Source of the DNA: Skermania sp. ID1734
GTDB lineage: Bacteria > Actinomycetota > Actinomycetes > Mycobacteriales > Mycobacteriaceae
Assembly (NCBI RefSeq): GCF_007489285.1
Contig: NZ_VLIY01000002.1
Span: forward strand, 248,001-312,000
Direction: 5' to 3'
Length of the DNA: 64,000 nt
In this document: piece after piece, positions 9,794-19,479 of the stretch
Layout of the letters: the number at the start of each line of letters is the position of its first letter
Numbering within the stretch: the first letter of the stretch is position 1
Made by a program: the position numbers and the translations under genes
Notes under the pieces: model-generated
Databases searched by the model: none
Told to the model about the DNA's origin: nothing
Seen by the model: only the letters and a program-made list of their open reading frames with translations

Positions 9794-12442
9794 ATGACTA
9801 TCGAGACTGCCGCTGGCGTCACCACGCATCAGGTGGCGCTGGCCTTCGAAGACGGCGTGACCCGGTTCATCACCTGCCGCGCCGACCAGACCGTCGCCGA
9901 CGCGTCGTATCGCCAACGGATCAATATCCCGCTCGACTGCCGGGACGGTGCCTGCGGCACCTGTAAGGCGTTGTGTGAGTCGGGGTCCTACGACGGTGGC
10001 ACCTATATCGATGACGCATTGTCGGCAGACGAGGCCGCTCGCGGCTATGTGCTGCCGTGCAGCATGCGCCCGCAATCCGACCTCGTGCTGCAGATAGCCA
10101 GCACCTCGGAGGTGGCAAAGACCCGGGCCGCCTCCTACACGGCTACCGTGACCGATCTGCGGCGGCTGTCTGCGACCACCATGGAGTTGGCCGTAGAGAT
10201 TCCGAGCCGTGGCGAGTTGTCGTTCTTGCCCGGACAGTACGTCAACATCGCCGTCCCGGGCACAGATGTGACCCGGTCCTACTCCTTCAGCAGCGCACCG
10301 CACGAGGAGCGGTTGACCTTCCTCATCAAGATCAGTTCCGGCGGTGCGATGTCGAGCTACCTCACCGAGCGTGCGAAGGTGGGCGACGAGTTGACCTTCA
10401 CCGGTCCGCACGGCTCGTTCTTCCTGCGGGAGACCGAACGGCCGGTGTTGTTGCTGGCCGGCGGGACCGGGCTGGCGCCGATCCTTTCCATGCTGCGTAA
10501 GTTGCGCGCCGACGGCAGCACCCGTGCCGCGCACCTCATCTACGGCGTCAGCACCGACGAAGACCTGGTCGCGCTGGACCAGATCGAGGCGGTCGCTTCC
10601 GCGCTGCCAGGGCTCACCTGGGATCACTGCGTGTCCGACCAGGCGAGCGCCGCCGCCAACAAGGGCTACGTGATGAGCCTGATCCGGCCCGAGCATCTCT
10701 ACGACGGTGATGTGGCGATCTACCTGTGCGGTCCGCCGCCGATGGTGGAGTCGGTGCGCGCGCACGTCGCCGACGCGGGGATCGAGCCCACCGGCTTCTA
10801 CTACGAAAAGTTCGCGCTCGCGCGCCCAGCAGCCGACACGGATTCGCTTGCCGGAGTGGATAAACCGGTCGAGGACCTCATCACGAATGGTGACGCACGG
10901 GCGATCGCGGGCCAAACCGTCCTTCCGGCAACCGAAATCGAGCGGTGGCAGGGCGCGACACCGACAAGCGAGCCGACGGACCTGGCACGAAGAGTCGCGG
11001 GTCAGCTGATTCTGCCGGGCGACAACACATCCGGCGCTATCGACCTCGACCCGGACGGCGACGTCCTCGCCGGATCTGCGTCCCGCACGGTCGCCGGCCA
11101 GGAAATGTTCCCCGCCGCTGTGCAGTCCGAGGCCCCGCGCGACACCGACGAGCCAGAACCGCCGACCACCGCACCCGACGGCTACCAGATCGGCGAGGAG
11201 CACCCGGACGTGCGGTCTTCGGATGCTCTCTTCGAGGCTCGGGAGGCGCTGGAACTCGGAGCGCTGGAGGTGACCATCGGACGGATGTCCTCGCAGCAAT
11301 TGGCCGGTTATCGGTTGCTGGCCGATGCGACGCTGCCCTATGTCGAGGGCGAGCATTTCGTCGACGCCGCTGCCTACACCGAAACCAACGCCGCGTTCCA
11401 CGACTACCTTTTTGTCCAGACCCGCAATTCGCATCTGTTGCAGGCGTATCAGGCGCTCGGGGTCAAGGGTCGCATGACCGACGTGCTGCGCAACGCCACC
11501 TGGTGCCACCCCCGCTGCGCGACCGACCATGTCGAGATCGTGGAGGCATTCGCCGCTGGAGACCGCGAGGCGGCCAGGGCGTTGATCATCGCCCACGCCG
11601 AACGGTCGAAGCAGACGATGCGCCGGGCCATGGCCGATGCCACCCGCCCAAAGTTCGTGACTCCGGGCCGGTTCAGCGGCAAGGTCGTGATCGTCACCGG
11701 TTCAGCGCAGGGCATCGGTGCCCAGGTCGCGCGCCGGATCGCGGCTGAGGGTGGCAACCTCGTCCTCGCCGACCGGTCACCGCTGGTGGCCGAGATCGCC
11801 CAGGAACTTGCGCGCCACGGCTCCGACGCAATCCCGGTCGAATGTGATCTGGAAACGTTCACTGGCGCTGCATCTCTCGTGGCTGCCGCAATGGCGCGGC
11901 ACGGCCGGGTCGACGTGTTGATCAACAACGTCGGCGGTGCGATCAACTTCAAGCCGTTCACCGAGTTCACCGCCGAGGAGATCCGCGCCGAGGTGGATCG
12001 CTCCCTCCTCACGACGCTGCTTGCCTGCCGGGCCGTGCTGCCCGACATGGTCGAGGCGGGGTCGGGTGTGATCGTCAACGTGTCCTCGGCGGCGACCCGA
12101 GGCATCCATCGGATCCCGTACTCCGCGGCCAAGGGCGGCATCAACGCGATCACGGCCTCGCTCGCCCTCGAGTACGCCGAACACGGTATCCGGGTGGTTG
12201 CGACCGCGCCGGGCGGCACCGAGGGGCCGCCGCGCCGGATCTCGCGGGGGACACCCGAACCCCGTACTGATCAGGAGCGCGCCTGGTATCAGGCACACAT
12301 CGACCAGACCATCGCTTCCTCGTTGATGCGGCGGTACGGGACGCTCGACGAGCAGGCGGCGGCCATCACGTTCCTCGCCTCGGATGAGGCGTCGTACATC
12401 ACCGGAACCGTGTTGCCCGTTGCCGGCGGCGACCAGGGCTGA
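9794..12442 (+). CDS. BenC-FCD-BenD fusion: benzoate dioxygenase reductase, ligand-sensor-like domain and dihydrodiol dehydrogenase
   Basis: One 882-residue frame contains three modules. Residues 1-345 are BenC: a plant-type [2Fe-2S] domain with C49, C54, C57 and C89, then FAD-binding RSYSFSS (161-167) and NAD-binding LLAGGTGLAPI (220-230). Residues 370-445 are a Pro/Glu-rich linker with three VAGQ-type repeats. Residues about 470-610 resemble the FCD effector domain of GntR regulators (FHDYLF 535-540, DHVEI 578-582, H601) but without any DNA-binding domain. Residues 622-882 are BenD, a short-chain dehydrogenase with TGSAQGIG (635-642) and YSAAK (776-780). BenC feeds electrons to BenAB; BenD oxidises the dihydrodiol to catechol. 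No stop or frameshift is seen. In described systems benC and benD are usually separate. Confidence 0.9.
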   Translation: MTIETAAGVTTHQVALAFEDGVTRFITCRADQTVADASYRQRINIPLDCRDGACGTCKALCESGSYDGGTYIDDALSADEAARGYVLPCSMRPQSDLVLQIASTSEVAKTRAASYTATVTDLRRLSATTMELAVEIPSRGELSFLPGQYVNIAVPGTDVTRSYSFSSAPHEERLTFLIKISSGGAMSSYLTERAKVGDELTFTGPHGSFFLRETERPVLLLAGGTGLAPILSMLRKLRADGSTRAAHLIYGVSTDEDLVALDQIEAVASALPGLTWDHCVSDQASAAANKGYVMSLIRPEHLYDGDVAIYLCGPPPMVESVRAHVADAGIEPTGFYYEKFALARPAADTDSLAGVDKPVEDLITNGDARAIAGQTVLPATEIERWQGATPTSEPTDLARRVAGQLILPGDNTSGAIDLDPDGDVLAGSASRTVAGQEMFPAAVQSEAPRDTDEPEPPTTAPDGYQIGEEHPDVRSSDALFEAREALELGALEVTIGRMSSQQLAGYRLLADATLPYVEGEHFVDAAAYTETNAAFHDYLFVQTRNSHLLQAYQALGVKGRMTDVLRNATWCHPRCATDHVEIVEAFAAGDREAARALIIAHAERSKQTMRRAMADATRPKFVTPGRFSGKVVIVTGSAQGIGAQVARRIAAEGGNLVLADRSPLVAEIAQELARHGSDAIPVECDLETFTGAASLVAAAMARHGRVDVLINNVGGAINFKPFTEFTAEEIRAEVDRSLLTTLLACRAVLPDMVEAGSGVIVNVSSAATRGIHRIPYSAAKGGINAITASLALEYAEHGIRVVATAPGGTEGPPRRISRGTPEPRTDQERAWYQAHIDQTIASSLMRRYGTLDEQAAAITFLASDEASYITGTVLPVAGGDQG

Positions 12443-12460
12443 CGGCGTTACGGTGGGTGC

Positions 12461-15103
12461 ATGACCGCGAGTGGCCCACTGGTCGGGCGGCGCCACGAAT
12501 TGGACCGGCTCGAAGCGATGCTCGGTTCCGGTTCCGCGCTGATCGCCGTGGTGGGCGCAGCCGGAATGGGCAAAACCGCTCTCCTCGAATACTTTCGGTC
12601 CACCCACGCCGAGCTGCCCAGCGCTGCGGCGGTGGGCACCGCGTGGGAGGCCGATCATCCATTTGGGGTTATCGAGCAGCTGACTAAGCGCTCAACCGCG
12701 GGCGCGGTCGATCGGGTCGCACGGGAACTCGTCGCCGACGGGATGCCGGCCCTGATCCTCGTCGACGATGCGCATCGGGCGGATGTGGAATCGATGCAGG
12801 CGCTCGCCTCGGCGGCCTGGCTCACCGACCGGCCGCTGCTGGTCGTGGCTGCCTACGATGCGGGCGCAGCGATGCCCACTGCGCTTCGCGGGTTGTTGGA
12901 CGGCGTGGCCGATCGAATCGTGTTGCCGCCGTTGACCGTGTCGGATGTGCTGGAACTAGCACACCGCACGGCGCGGATCGAGTTGTCGCCGCCGAGGGCA
13001 CGTGCACTGGTTGACCACACGTCGGGAATTCCGCGCCACCTGGTGGCAATTCTTACCGAAACACCGCGGAGAGACTGGGAAGGCTGGCAATCGGCGCTGC
13101 CGGTGCCGAAAGGTGTTGCGGCAGAGATCGAGTCCGGGCTAGCGGAATGCTCCGCGCATTCGCGTGCGTTGGTGGAGGCCGCCGCGGTGCTCGGAGAGCC
13201 GGCCTCGTTGGCTGAGGTGGCGGAACTGGGCAAGCTGGACGATCCGATCGCCGCCGCCGACGAAGCTGGGCAGCATTTTCGGATCATTCTGCGCGAGCGC
13301 AACGGCGACAACGTCATCGAATTCAGAAGCCCGCTGCAGCGTGCGGCCGTGCTGGCGGCGATGGGCCCGATTCGACGCCGCGAACTGCATCTGCGCGCGG
13401 CAAAGCTCACCACTGACCACGGCGCAGAGTTGCGGCACCGGGCCGCCGCGCAGGCGCTGCCCGACGCTGCGCTCGCCGCAGAGTTCGAGCGCCATGCCGC
13501 CGAGCAGGCAGATGTCGGCGCCTGGTCCGCTGCCGCCGATGCTCTGATCACGGCCAGTCGGCTCAGCACCGATCGCGCGGACCGTGAGCGACGGCTCATT
13601 CGCGCGGTGGATGCGATAGTCGGTGCGGGAAACCTACCGCGGGCAAAGGAATTTGCGCCCGATTTGGAGAGGTTCGCTTCCGGTCCGCTGCGCGATGCTG
13701 TGCTCGGTTACTTGGCGATTCAACTCGGCCGCAATACCGAAGCGGACGCCCTGCTGCGACAAGCGTGGGCGAAATGTGATCCGGACGCCGATCCCGAGAT
13801 CGCGGCGATGATCTGCCAACGCCGGGTGCTGGACGCCCTGAGTCGCTGTCACGCAACTGATCTCGTCGAGTGGAGTCGGCGTGCGATCGCGCTGGTGAAA
13901 CGCGACGATCCCGCGGCGGTCGAGTCCGCCGCTATCCTCGGCTTGGGGCTGGCCGCGTCGGGCCGCGCTGACGAAGCGCGCGTGGCCTATGCGGACCTGG
14001 CTGTGGTGCGTGGCGCGCAAACCCAACGCTTCCGAATGGGTAAGGGCTGGTTGGATCTGGCCTTGGACGATCCCGAGGCGGCCCGTCATGAACTGGAGTA
14101 CGCCGTGCCGACGGTCTTTCGGTCCGGATCGGTGCGCATCTCGGTGTGGGCGGGAGCGTGGTTGGCGCGCACCTACTTTGCGCTCGGCGGCTGGGACGAT
14201 GCCCTGCGGACGGTCGAGCGTACCGCTCGCTTGCTCGATGACGTCGGGATGGACTTGGTTCGCCCACTTGTGCACTGGACCGGCGCACAGATCAACGCAC
14301 TGCGCGGCAACTGGGATGCGGCCGATGAGCACCTACGACGGTTGTCGGCGGATCGACACGATTACCAGATCATGTTCATCCCCGCCGCAATCGCGCGTGC
14401 CCAGTGCGCCGAGGTGCAGGCGGACTACGCGGGCGTGATCCGTGCGCTCGAGCCGGTGACGCGGCTAGAAATGCGGGACGGCATCGACGAGCCCGGATTC
14501 TGGCCATGGCCGGACATTTACTGCAACGCGCTGGTGATGGTTGGCCGAGTCGACGATGCCGACCGCTTTCTGCGGCCGCACGAGGCAACAGCGCAGGCAC
14601 GGCAGCATCGTTCCGCGAGCGCGCGACTCGGCTACGTGCGCGGCCGGATCCTGGGCGCGCGCAACGATATCGACCGCGCGCGAAAAGTTTTCGAAGGCTC
14701 GTTGCAGGCCATCGCCGACCTGCCGCTGCCGTACGACCGCGCGCGAATCAACTTCGCCTACGGGCAGACCCTGCGTCGGGCCGGGAAGCGTCGTGCGGCG
14801 GACGCGGTCATGCACGCAGCGCGTGACGCCTACGCGTCCCTCGGCGCGACGTCGTACGTGCAACGGTGTGACCGCGAACTCAAGGCCGGCGGTCTCAACA
14901 TGAAACGCAGCGCCGACCCGCTGGCCGACCTGACTCCGCAGGAGCAAGCCGTGGCCGCTCTGGTAGCGCGGGGCGCCAGCAACAAGGAGGCCGCGGAAGA
15001 ACTGTTCCTGTCGGTGAAGACGGTGCAGTATCACCTGACCCGGGTGTACGCAAAAGTCGGCGTGCGGACCCGCAGCCAGCTCGCCACGGTGTTGAACGGT
15101 TAA
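12461..15103 (+). CDS. benR: LuxR-family LAL-type regulator of the ben operon
   Basis: This 880-residue protein has an N-terminal ATPase domain with Walker A GAAGMGKT (32-39), a long alpha-helical TPR-like middle, and a C-terminal LuxR helix-turn-helix (LTPQEQAVAALVARGASNKE, about 818-837). Large LuxR-type BenR proteins control ben genes in Corynebacterium glutamicum and rhodococci, and this gene sits 18 bp downstream of the BenC-BenD fusion on the same strand. It probably activates benAB from the palindrome at 7783-7800 in response to benzoate (inference). The ATG at 12461 was taken. Its 3' end overlaps the convergent AraC gene by 4 nt. Confidence 0.88.
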   Translation: MTASGPLVGRRHELDRLEAMLGSGSALIAVVGAAGMGKTALLEYFRSTHAELPSAAAVGTAWEADHPFGVIEQLTKRSTAGAVDRVARELVADGMPALILVDDAHRADVESMQALASAAWLTDRPLLVVAAYDAGAAMPTALRGLLDGVADRIVLPPLTVSDVLELAHRTARIELSPPRARALVDHTSGIPRHLVAILTETPRRDWEGWQSALPVPKGVAAEIESGLAECSAHSRALVEAAAVLGEPASLAEVAELGKLDDPIAAADEAGQHFRIILRERNGDNVIEFRSPLQRAAVLAAMGPIRRRELHLRAAKLTTDHGAELRHRAAAQALPDAALAAEFERHAAEQADVGAWSAAADALITASRLSTDRADRERRLIRAVDAIVGAGNLPRAKEFAPDLERFASGPLRDAVLGYLAIQLGRNTEADALLRQAWAKCDPDADPEIAAMICQRRVLDALSRCHATDLVEWSRRAIALVKRDDPAAVESAAILGLGLAASGRADEARVAYADLAVVRGAQTQRFRMGKGWLDLALDDPEAARHELEYAVPTVFRSGSVRISVWAGAWLARTYFALGGWDDALRTVERTARLLDDVGMDLVRPLVHWTGAQINALRGNWDAADEHLRRLSADRHDYQIMFIPAAIARAQCAEVQADYAGVIRALEPVTRLEMRDGIDEPGFWPWPDIYCNALVMVGRVDDADRFLRPHEATAQARQHRSASARLGYVRGRILGARNDIDRARKVFEGSLQAIADLPLPYDRARINFAYGQTLRRAGKRRAADAVMHAARDAYASLGATSYVQRCDRELKAGGLNMKRSADPLADLTPQEQAVAALVARGASNKEAAEELFLSVKTVQYHLTRVYAKVGVRTRSQLATVLNG

Positions 15104-16002
15104 GTTCGCCCGCGACGCAAGGTGTCCGACGGTGATTCACCGAACTTGCGACGGTAGGCCGCGGCAAAGCGACCGGTGTGCGTGAAGCCCCAGCGCATGG
15201 CGACCTCGGCGACGGTGAATCCAGTCGCGTCGCGCAGCAGATCCTCGTGCACGCGCGAAAGACGCAAATCCACGAGGTAGTCCCGCGGGCTCACACCTAC
15301 GTAGTCGCGGAAACCCTCCTGCAGGCGTCGAACGCTCACGCCGGCAACCTCGGCCATGTCTGCCGCGGTCCAGGGGCGTGCTGGATCGTCATACATCTCG
15401 TCGATAACCCGCTTGACGATGCGCGGCCGCAGCGCCGCGGGCGGCTCCTCGGGGACCGCAGCGAGCACAAACGCCGCCGTCACCGCACCGGACAACTGCT
15501 CGTCCACCAGCGGGTTCCCGAAAGACTGCCCGGCCAGCGCCTGCACCAGTCGCAGCCAATTCACTCCGTTCCCGCGCAGGTCCAGATGGTCAGGAAGGCA
15601 GGTGGGTCGGGCCAGGATTCGCGTCACTTCGCGATCGAGGTATTCGCGTTCGAACCGCACACCGACGATCCGGCAGGATTCTGTCCACCGGGTGATGCTC
15701 GCTTGGGTATCCGGCGGATAGATCGTCGCCCGTTCGGGAGTCGCGACGAGTTCGCTGCGGCCTATCCGCGACTCCAGCGTCCCCGATAGCGGAATGTTGA
15801 CGGCATATCCGCCGGGATGGTCGGTGTCGACGGTAACCGGTGCGCCCCAACTGATGTGGGCGATGCGAACTGGGCCGATGCGCGCACCGTCCACCGCGAC
15901 ACCCGCCGCCGTCGACGGCTGCTGCGGATGCAGCTGGTGCGGAAAATACGCATCCGACACCGCGTGCGATGCCTCGTCCCAGTCAGCTGTCACCTCGATC
16001 AC
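15100..16002 (-). CDS. pheR: AraC-family regulator of phenol hydroxylase
   Basis: This 300-residue protein has an N-terminal effector domain and a C-terminal double helix-turn-helix of AraC type. The first is seen in WTAADMAEVAGVSVRRLQEG; the second helix region is AEVAMRWGFTHTGRFAAAYR followed by KFGESPSDTLR. It is divergent from a flavin reductase and an HpaB-type oxygenase, which is the arrangement known for pheR-pheA2-pheA1 in Rhodococcus. The GTG at 16002 follows a GGGGATGAG site. The frame extends further upstream, but those residues look non-family. Inducer is probably phenol. Confidence 0.85.
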   Translation of the reverse strand: MIEVTADWDEASHAVSDAYFPHQLHPQQPSTAAGVAVDGARIGPVRIAHISWGAPVTVDTDHPGGYAVNIPLSGTLESRIGRSELVATPERATIYPPDTQASITRWTESCRIVGVRFEREYLDREVTRILARPTCLPDHLDLRGNGVNWLRLVQALAGQSFGNPLVDEQLSGAVTAAFVLAAVPEEPPAALRPRIVKRVIDEMYDDPARPWTAADMAEVAGVSVRRLQEGFRDYVGVSPRDYLVDLRLSRVHEDLLRDATGFTVAEVAMRWGFTHTGRFAAAYRRKFGESPSDTLRRGRT

Positions 16003-16130
16003 CTCATCCCCAGTGTGACCCCGATCTCGAGCCGCCGCGCAAAACGGATCGAAACCGCGCTCACCGGATCGACGTCGCGTTCGCGCCGTCCTACGTTCGG
16101 TTCCCACGAAATATCGAAAGGAGGCCGACC

Positions 16131-16691
16131 ATGGTCGAGCAGCGCGAGCTCCGAAACGTCTTCGGGCAGTTCGCCAGTGGTGTCACAGTCATTACCTGTC
16201 GCAACGGCGATGGAAGCCCGCACGGCGCTACGGTGACCGCGTTCACCGCGGTGTCGATGCAACCGCGGCTGTGTCAGATCACCATGACCCGAAAATCCAA
16301 AGCCTGCACGTACCTGCGCAACGCGCCGTTCGCCGTGAACGTACTCGCCGCCGACCAGGTCGACACCGCCATGCACTTCGCGGGTCGCCCGTGCATCCCG
16401 GAACCGAGCTGGGCCGAGGGGCCCACGGCGCCGATCATCTGCGGCGCGGCGGCGACCTTCTCGTGCGAGCCGTGGGCTGAATACGACGGCGGTGACCACA
16501 TCATCTTCATCGGCCACATCGTCGACGCGGTCGCCACCGGCAAGCAACCGTTGATCTTCTACCGCAGCACCTTTCACGAGCTCGGCGTGCCGTCCGCGCA
16601 CGTGCCGTGGAACGGGTCGTGCGATGACCCGCTCACCGGCTGGTTCGGCGCCACCGCATCTTTCACGCCCATGTATTCGCACACCCATTGA
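16131..16691 (+). CDS. pheA2: Flavin reductase component of two-component phenol hydroxylase
   Basis: This 186-residue protein has the flavin reductase-like fold: FASGVTVITC (13-22), HGATVTAFTAVSMQPRLCQI (30-49) and DHIIFIGHIVDA (about 121-132). It would use NAD(P)H to make reduced FAD for the oxygenase encoded next. The ATG at 16131 has a strong AAAGGAGG site 7 bp upstream, which fixes the start; a longer in-frame start at 15969 would overlap the divergent regulator. The oxygenase gene begins 18 bp downstream. Confidence 0.87.
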   Translation: MVEQRELRNVFGQFASGVTVITCRNGDGSPHGATVTAFTAVSMQPRLCQITMTRKSKACTYLRNAPFAVNVLAADQVDTAMHFAGRPCIPEPSWAEGPTAPIICGAAATFSCEPWAEYDGGDHIIFIGHIVDAVATGKQPLIFYRSTFHELGVPSAHVPWNGSCDDPLTGWFGATASFTPMYSHTH

Positions 16692-16709
16692 TCCAGGAAG
16701 GAAATCGAC

Positions 16710-18275
16710 ATGACCATCACCGAACCCGCACCGACCGCTGGGCGCGAGCACTACGCGAGCAGGCCGATGATCGGCGACGAATACATCGAGTCGCTGCGCG
16801 ACGGTCGCGAGATCTGGCTGCAGGGCGAAAGAGTCGCCGATGTCACCACGCATCCCGCGTTTCGCAACCCGATCCGGATGACGGCGCGACTCTACGACTC
16901 GATGCACGCCGGTCCCTACGTCGACGAGGTGACCGCTCCCACCGACACTGGAAACGGCGGGGTCACTATGCCCTTCTTCAAGGCCCCGACCAGCGCGGAC
17001 GACCTGCTCAAGGAGCGCGACGCCATCGCCCGCTGGGCGCGGATGACCTACGGCTGGATGGGCCGCAGCCCCGACTACAAGGCCAGCTTCCTCGGCACCC
17101 TGCACGCCAACAAGGAGCTGTACGCGCCCTTTCAGGACAACGCCGAGCGCTGGTATAGAGAGTCGCAGGAGAAGGTCCTGTACTGGAACCACGCGATCAT
17201 CAACCCGCCGGTGGACAGGCAGTTGCCGCCCGACGAAGTCGGTGATGTCTACATGAAGGTGGAAAAGGAGACCGACGCCGGGCTGGTCGTCTCCGGTGCG
17301 AAGGTGGTGGCCACCGGTTCGGCGATCACCAACTACAACTTCATCGCCCATTACGGCCTGCCGATCAAGAAGAAGGAATTCGCGCTGATCTGCACCGTGC
17401 CGATGGATTCGCCGGGCATCAAGCTGATTTGCCGGTCGTCGTTCACTCAGAACGCCGCGGTCATGGGCAGCCCGTTCGACTACCCGCTGTCGAGCCGGAT
17501 GGATGAGAACGACACCATCTTTGTCTTCGACAAGGTGCTGGTGCCGTGGGAAAACGTGTTCATGTATGGCGATGTGGACAAGATCAACGCGTTCTTCCCG
17601 CAGTCGGGCTTCTTGCCACGCTTCACCTTCCAGGGCTGCACACGCTTGGCGGTCAAGCTGGACTTCATCGCCGGCCTGCTGATGAAGGCCCTCGAGGCCA
17701 CCGGCGCGGGTGGTTTCCGTGGCGTCCAGACCCGCGTGGGCGAGGTGATCGGCTGGCGAAACCTGTTCTGGTCGCTGTCGGAATCGATGGCCCGCGACCC
17801 GGAGCCGTGGATCGGTGACACGGTGATCCCGAAGCTCGAATACGGTCTCACCTACCGGATGTTCATGATCCAGGGCTACCCGCGGGTGAAGGAGATCATC
17901 GAGCAGGATGTCGCGTCGGGACTGATCTACCTGCCGTCGAGCTCGCTGGACTTCAAGAGCCCGCAGGTGCGGCCGTACCTGGACAAGTATGTGCGCGGCT
18001 CGGACGGCATGCCCGCTGTCGAACGCGTGAAAATCATGAAGGCGCTGTGGGATTCGGTGGGCACCGAGTTCGGTGGACGACATGAACTCTACGAGCGCAA
18101 CTACTCCGGCAACCACGAGAACGTCAAGGCCGAGTTGCTTTTCGCGGCGCAGAACCGTGGCGGCGTAAGCGCGATGAAGGGGCTGGCCGAGCAATGCCTG
18201 GCCGAATACGACCTGGACGGCTGGACCGTTCCCGACCTCATCGGGAACGACGACGTCTCCTACTTCACGCGCTGA
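16710..18275 (+). CDS. pheA1: FADH2-dependent phenol / 4-hydroxyphenylacetate 3-monooxygenase oxygenase component
   Basis: This 521-residue protein belongs to the HpaB family of two-component flavin monooxygenases with an acyl-CoA dehydrogenase-like fold. Recognisable stretches are [20 protein letters not shown] (13-32), [13 protein letters not shown] (about 51-63) and [21 protein letters not shown] near 290-310. In rhodococci such PheA1 proteins turn phenol into catechol. Catechol would feed catA in the same window, supporting phenol over 4-hydroxyphenylacetate, but the latter cannot be excluded. The 3' end overlaps the convergent pcaF by 11 bp. Confidence 0.87.
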   Translation: MTITEPAPTAGREHYASRPMIGDEYIESLRDGREIWLQGERVADVTTHPAFRNPIRMTARLYDSMHAGPYVDEVTAPTDTGNGGVTMPFFKAPTSADDLLKERDAIARWARMTYGWMGRSPDYKASFLGTLHANKELYAPFQDNAERWYRESQEKVLYWNHAIINPPVDRQLPPDEVGDVYMKVEKETDAGLVVSGAKVVATGSAITNYNFIAHYGLPIKKKEFALICTVPMDSPGIKLICRSSFTQNAAVMGSPFDYPLSSRMDENDTIFVFDKVLVPWENVFMYGDVDKINAFFPQSGFLPRFTFQGCTRLAVKLDFIAGLLMKALEATGAGGFRGVQTRVGEVIGWRNLFWSLSESMARDPEPWIGDTVIPKLEYGLTYRMFMIQGYPRVKEIIEQDVASGLIYLPSSSLDFKSPQVRPYLDKYVRGSDGMPAVERVKIMKALWDSVGTEFGGRHELYERNYSGNHENVKAELLFAAQNRGGVSAMKGLAEQCLAEYDLDGWTVPDLIGNDDVSYFTR

Positions 18276-19479
18276 CATTCTCGAAGACCGCCGCGAGGCC
18301 CTGGCCACCGCCGATGCACATGGTCTCGAGCCCGTAGCGCGCCTCGCGGCGCTGCATCTCCCGCAGCAGCGTCGCGAGGATGCGGGCACCGGTGGCCCCG
18401 ACGGGGTGCCCCAGCGAGATACCGGAGCCGTTCGGGTTGACCCGGGGATCATCGGCCTCGATGCCCCAACAGCTAAGCACCGCAAGGGTTTGCGCGGCAA
18501 ACGCCTCGTTGAGTTCGATCACGTCCATGTCGGTGAGTTTCAGGTTCAGCCGCGACAGTGCCCGCTCGGTGGCGGGCACAGGCCCGATCCCCATGGTGGC
18601 TGGCGGGACACCTGCGACCGCCCAGCCGGCAAGCCTCGCCAGCGGACGCAACCCGAGTTCCTTCGCGCGTTCGGGAGTGGTGACGATACATACGGCGGCA
18701 CCGTCGTTCTGCCCACTGGCGTTGCCAGCGGTGACGGTGGATTCCGGGTCGATCTTGGCGCGGATCGGGCGAAGCGCCGCCAGCGACTCCAGGGTGGTGT
18801 CCGCGCGCGGATGCTCGTCGGTGCTGACGATTAATGGGTCGGATCGACGTTGGGGTACCGGCACCGGCACGATCTCCTCGCCGAACCGTCCGTCGCGTTG
18901 CGCGGCGACCGCGCGCTGATGGGATTGCAGCGCGAGCGCATCCTGGTCGGCGCGGTTGATGCCGTATTCGGCGCGCAGGTTCTCAGCGGTCTCGATCATG
19001 CCGCCCGGCACGGGAAAGTCCTTGCCGCCGGCGGTCACCCGCGCTCGGGCCAGGCGGTCGTTGAGAGCGACGCCGTCCCCCTTGACGCCCCACCGCATAC
19101 CGGTGGCGTAGAACTCGACCTGACTCATCGACTCGACCCCACCGGCGAGGACGAGGTCGCTGGCGCCGGTAGCAACCTGCATGCACCCCTGCACCACGGC
19201 CTGCAGTCCAGCGCCGCAGCGCCGGTCGACCTGCATGCCTGGGACCGTCACCCCGAGGCCGGCGTTGAGCGCGGCGACCCGCCCGATCGCGGGCGCCTCG
19301 CCGTTGGGGGAGCCCTGGCCGAGAATCACATCATCGATCTGGCTGCCGTCGATCCCGGTGCGCTTGACGATCTCGGCAATCACGGTCGATGCCAGCGTCT
19401 CGGCCGGAATGTCTTTGAACACGCCGCCGAAGCGGCCTACCGGAGTGCGCAGTGGTTCACAGATGACGGCGTCAGGCAT
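18265..19479 (-). CDS. pcaF: Acetyl-CoA acyltransferase, probable 3-oxoadipyl-CoA thiolase
   Basis: This 404-residue thiolase has the nucleophilic cysteine C88 (DRRCGAG), H358 in [10 protein letters not shown] and the second cysteine C388 in CIGGGQG. It would cleave 3-oxoadipyl-CoA to succinyl-CoA and acetyl-CoA, the last step of the beta-ketoadipate pathway. Assignment to PcaF rather than a general thiolase rests on its place directly after pcaR and pcaD and near pcaIJ. Its ATG lies within the pcaR 3' end (8-nt overlap). Confidence 0.9.
   Translation of the reverse strand: MPDAVICEPLRTPVGRFGGVFKDIPAETLASTVIAEIVKRTGIDGSQIDDVILGQGSPNGEAPAIGRVAALNAGLGVTVPGMQVDRRCGAGLQAVVQGCMQVATGASDLVLAGGVESMSQVEFYATGMRWGVKGDGVALNDRLARARVTAGGKDFPVPGGMIETAENLRAEYGINRADQDALALQSHQRAVAAQRDGRFGEEIVPVPVPQRRSDPLIVSTDEHPRADTTLESLAALRPIRAKIDPESTVTAGNASGQNDGAAVCIVTTPERAKELGLRPLARLAGWAVAGVPPATMGIGPVPATERALSRLNLKLTDMDVIELNEAFAAQTLAVLSCWGIEADDPRVNPNGSGISLGHPVGATGARILATLLREMQRREARYGLETMCIGGGQGLAAVFENVSA

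Noticed and set aside
9767-11596. 609-codon minus-strand frame opposite the BenC-BenD fusion
   Set aside because: Typical GC-driven antisense frame; low-complexity and without domain signatures, while the plus strand is fully accounted for.
15999-18500. 833-codon minus-strand frame across the phenol hydroxylase genes
   Set aside because: It covers two recognised plus-strand genes; no family resemblance.
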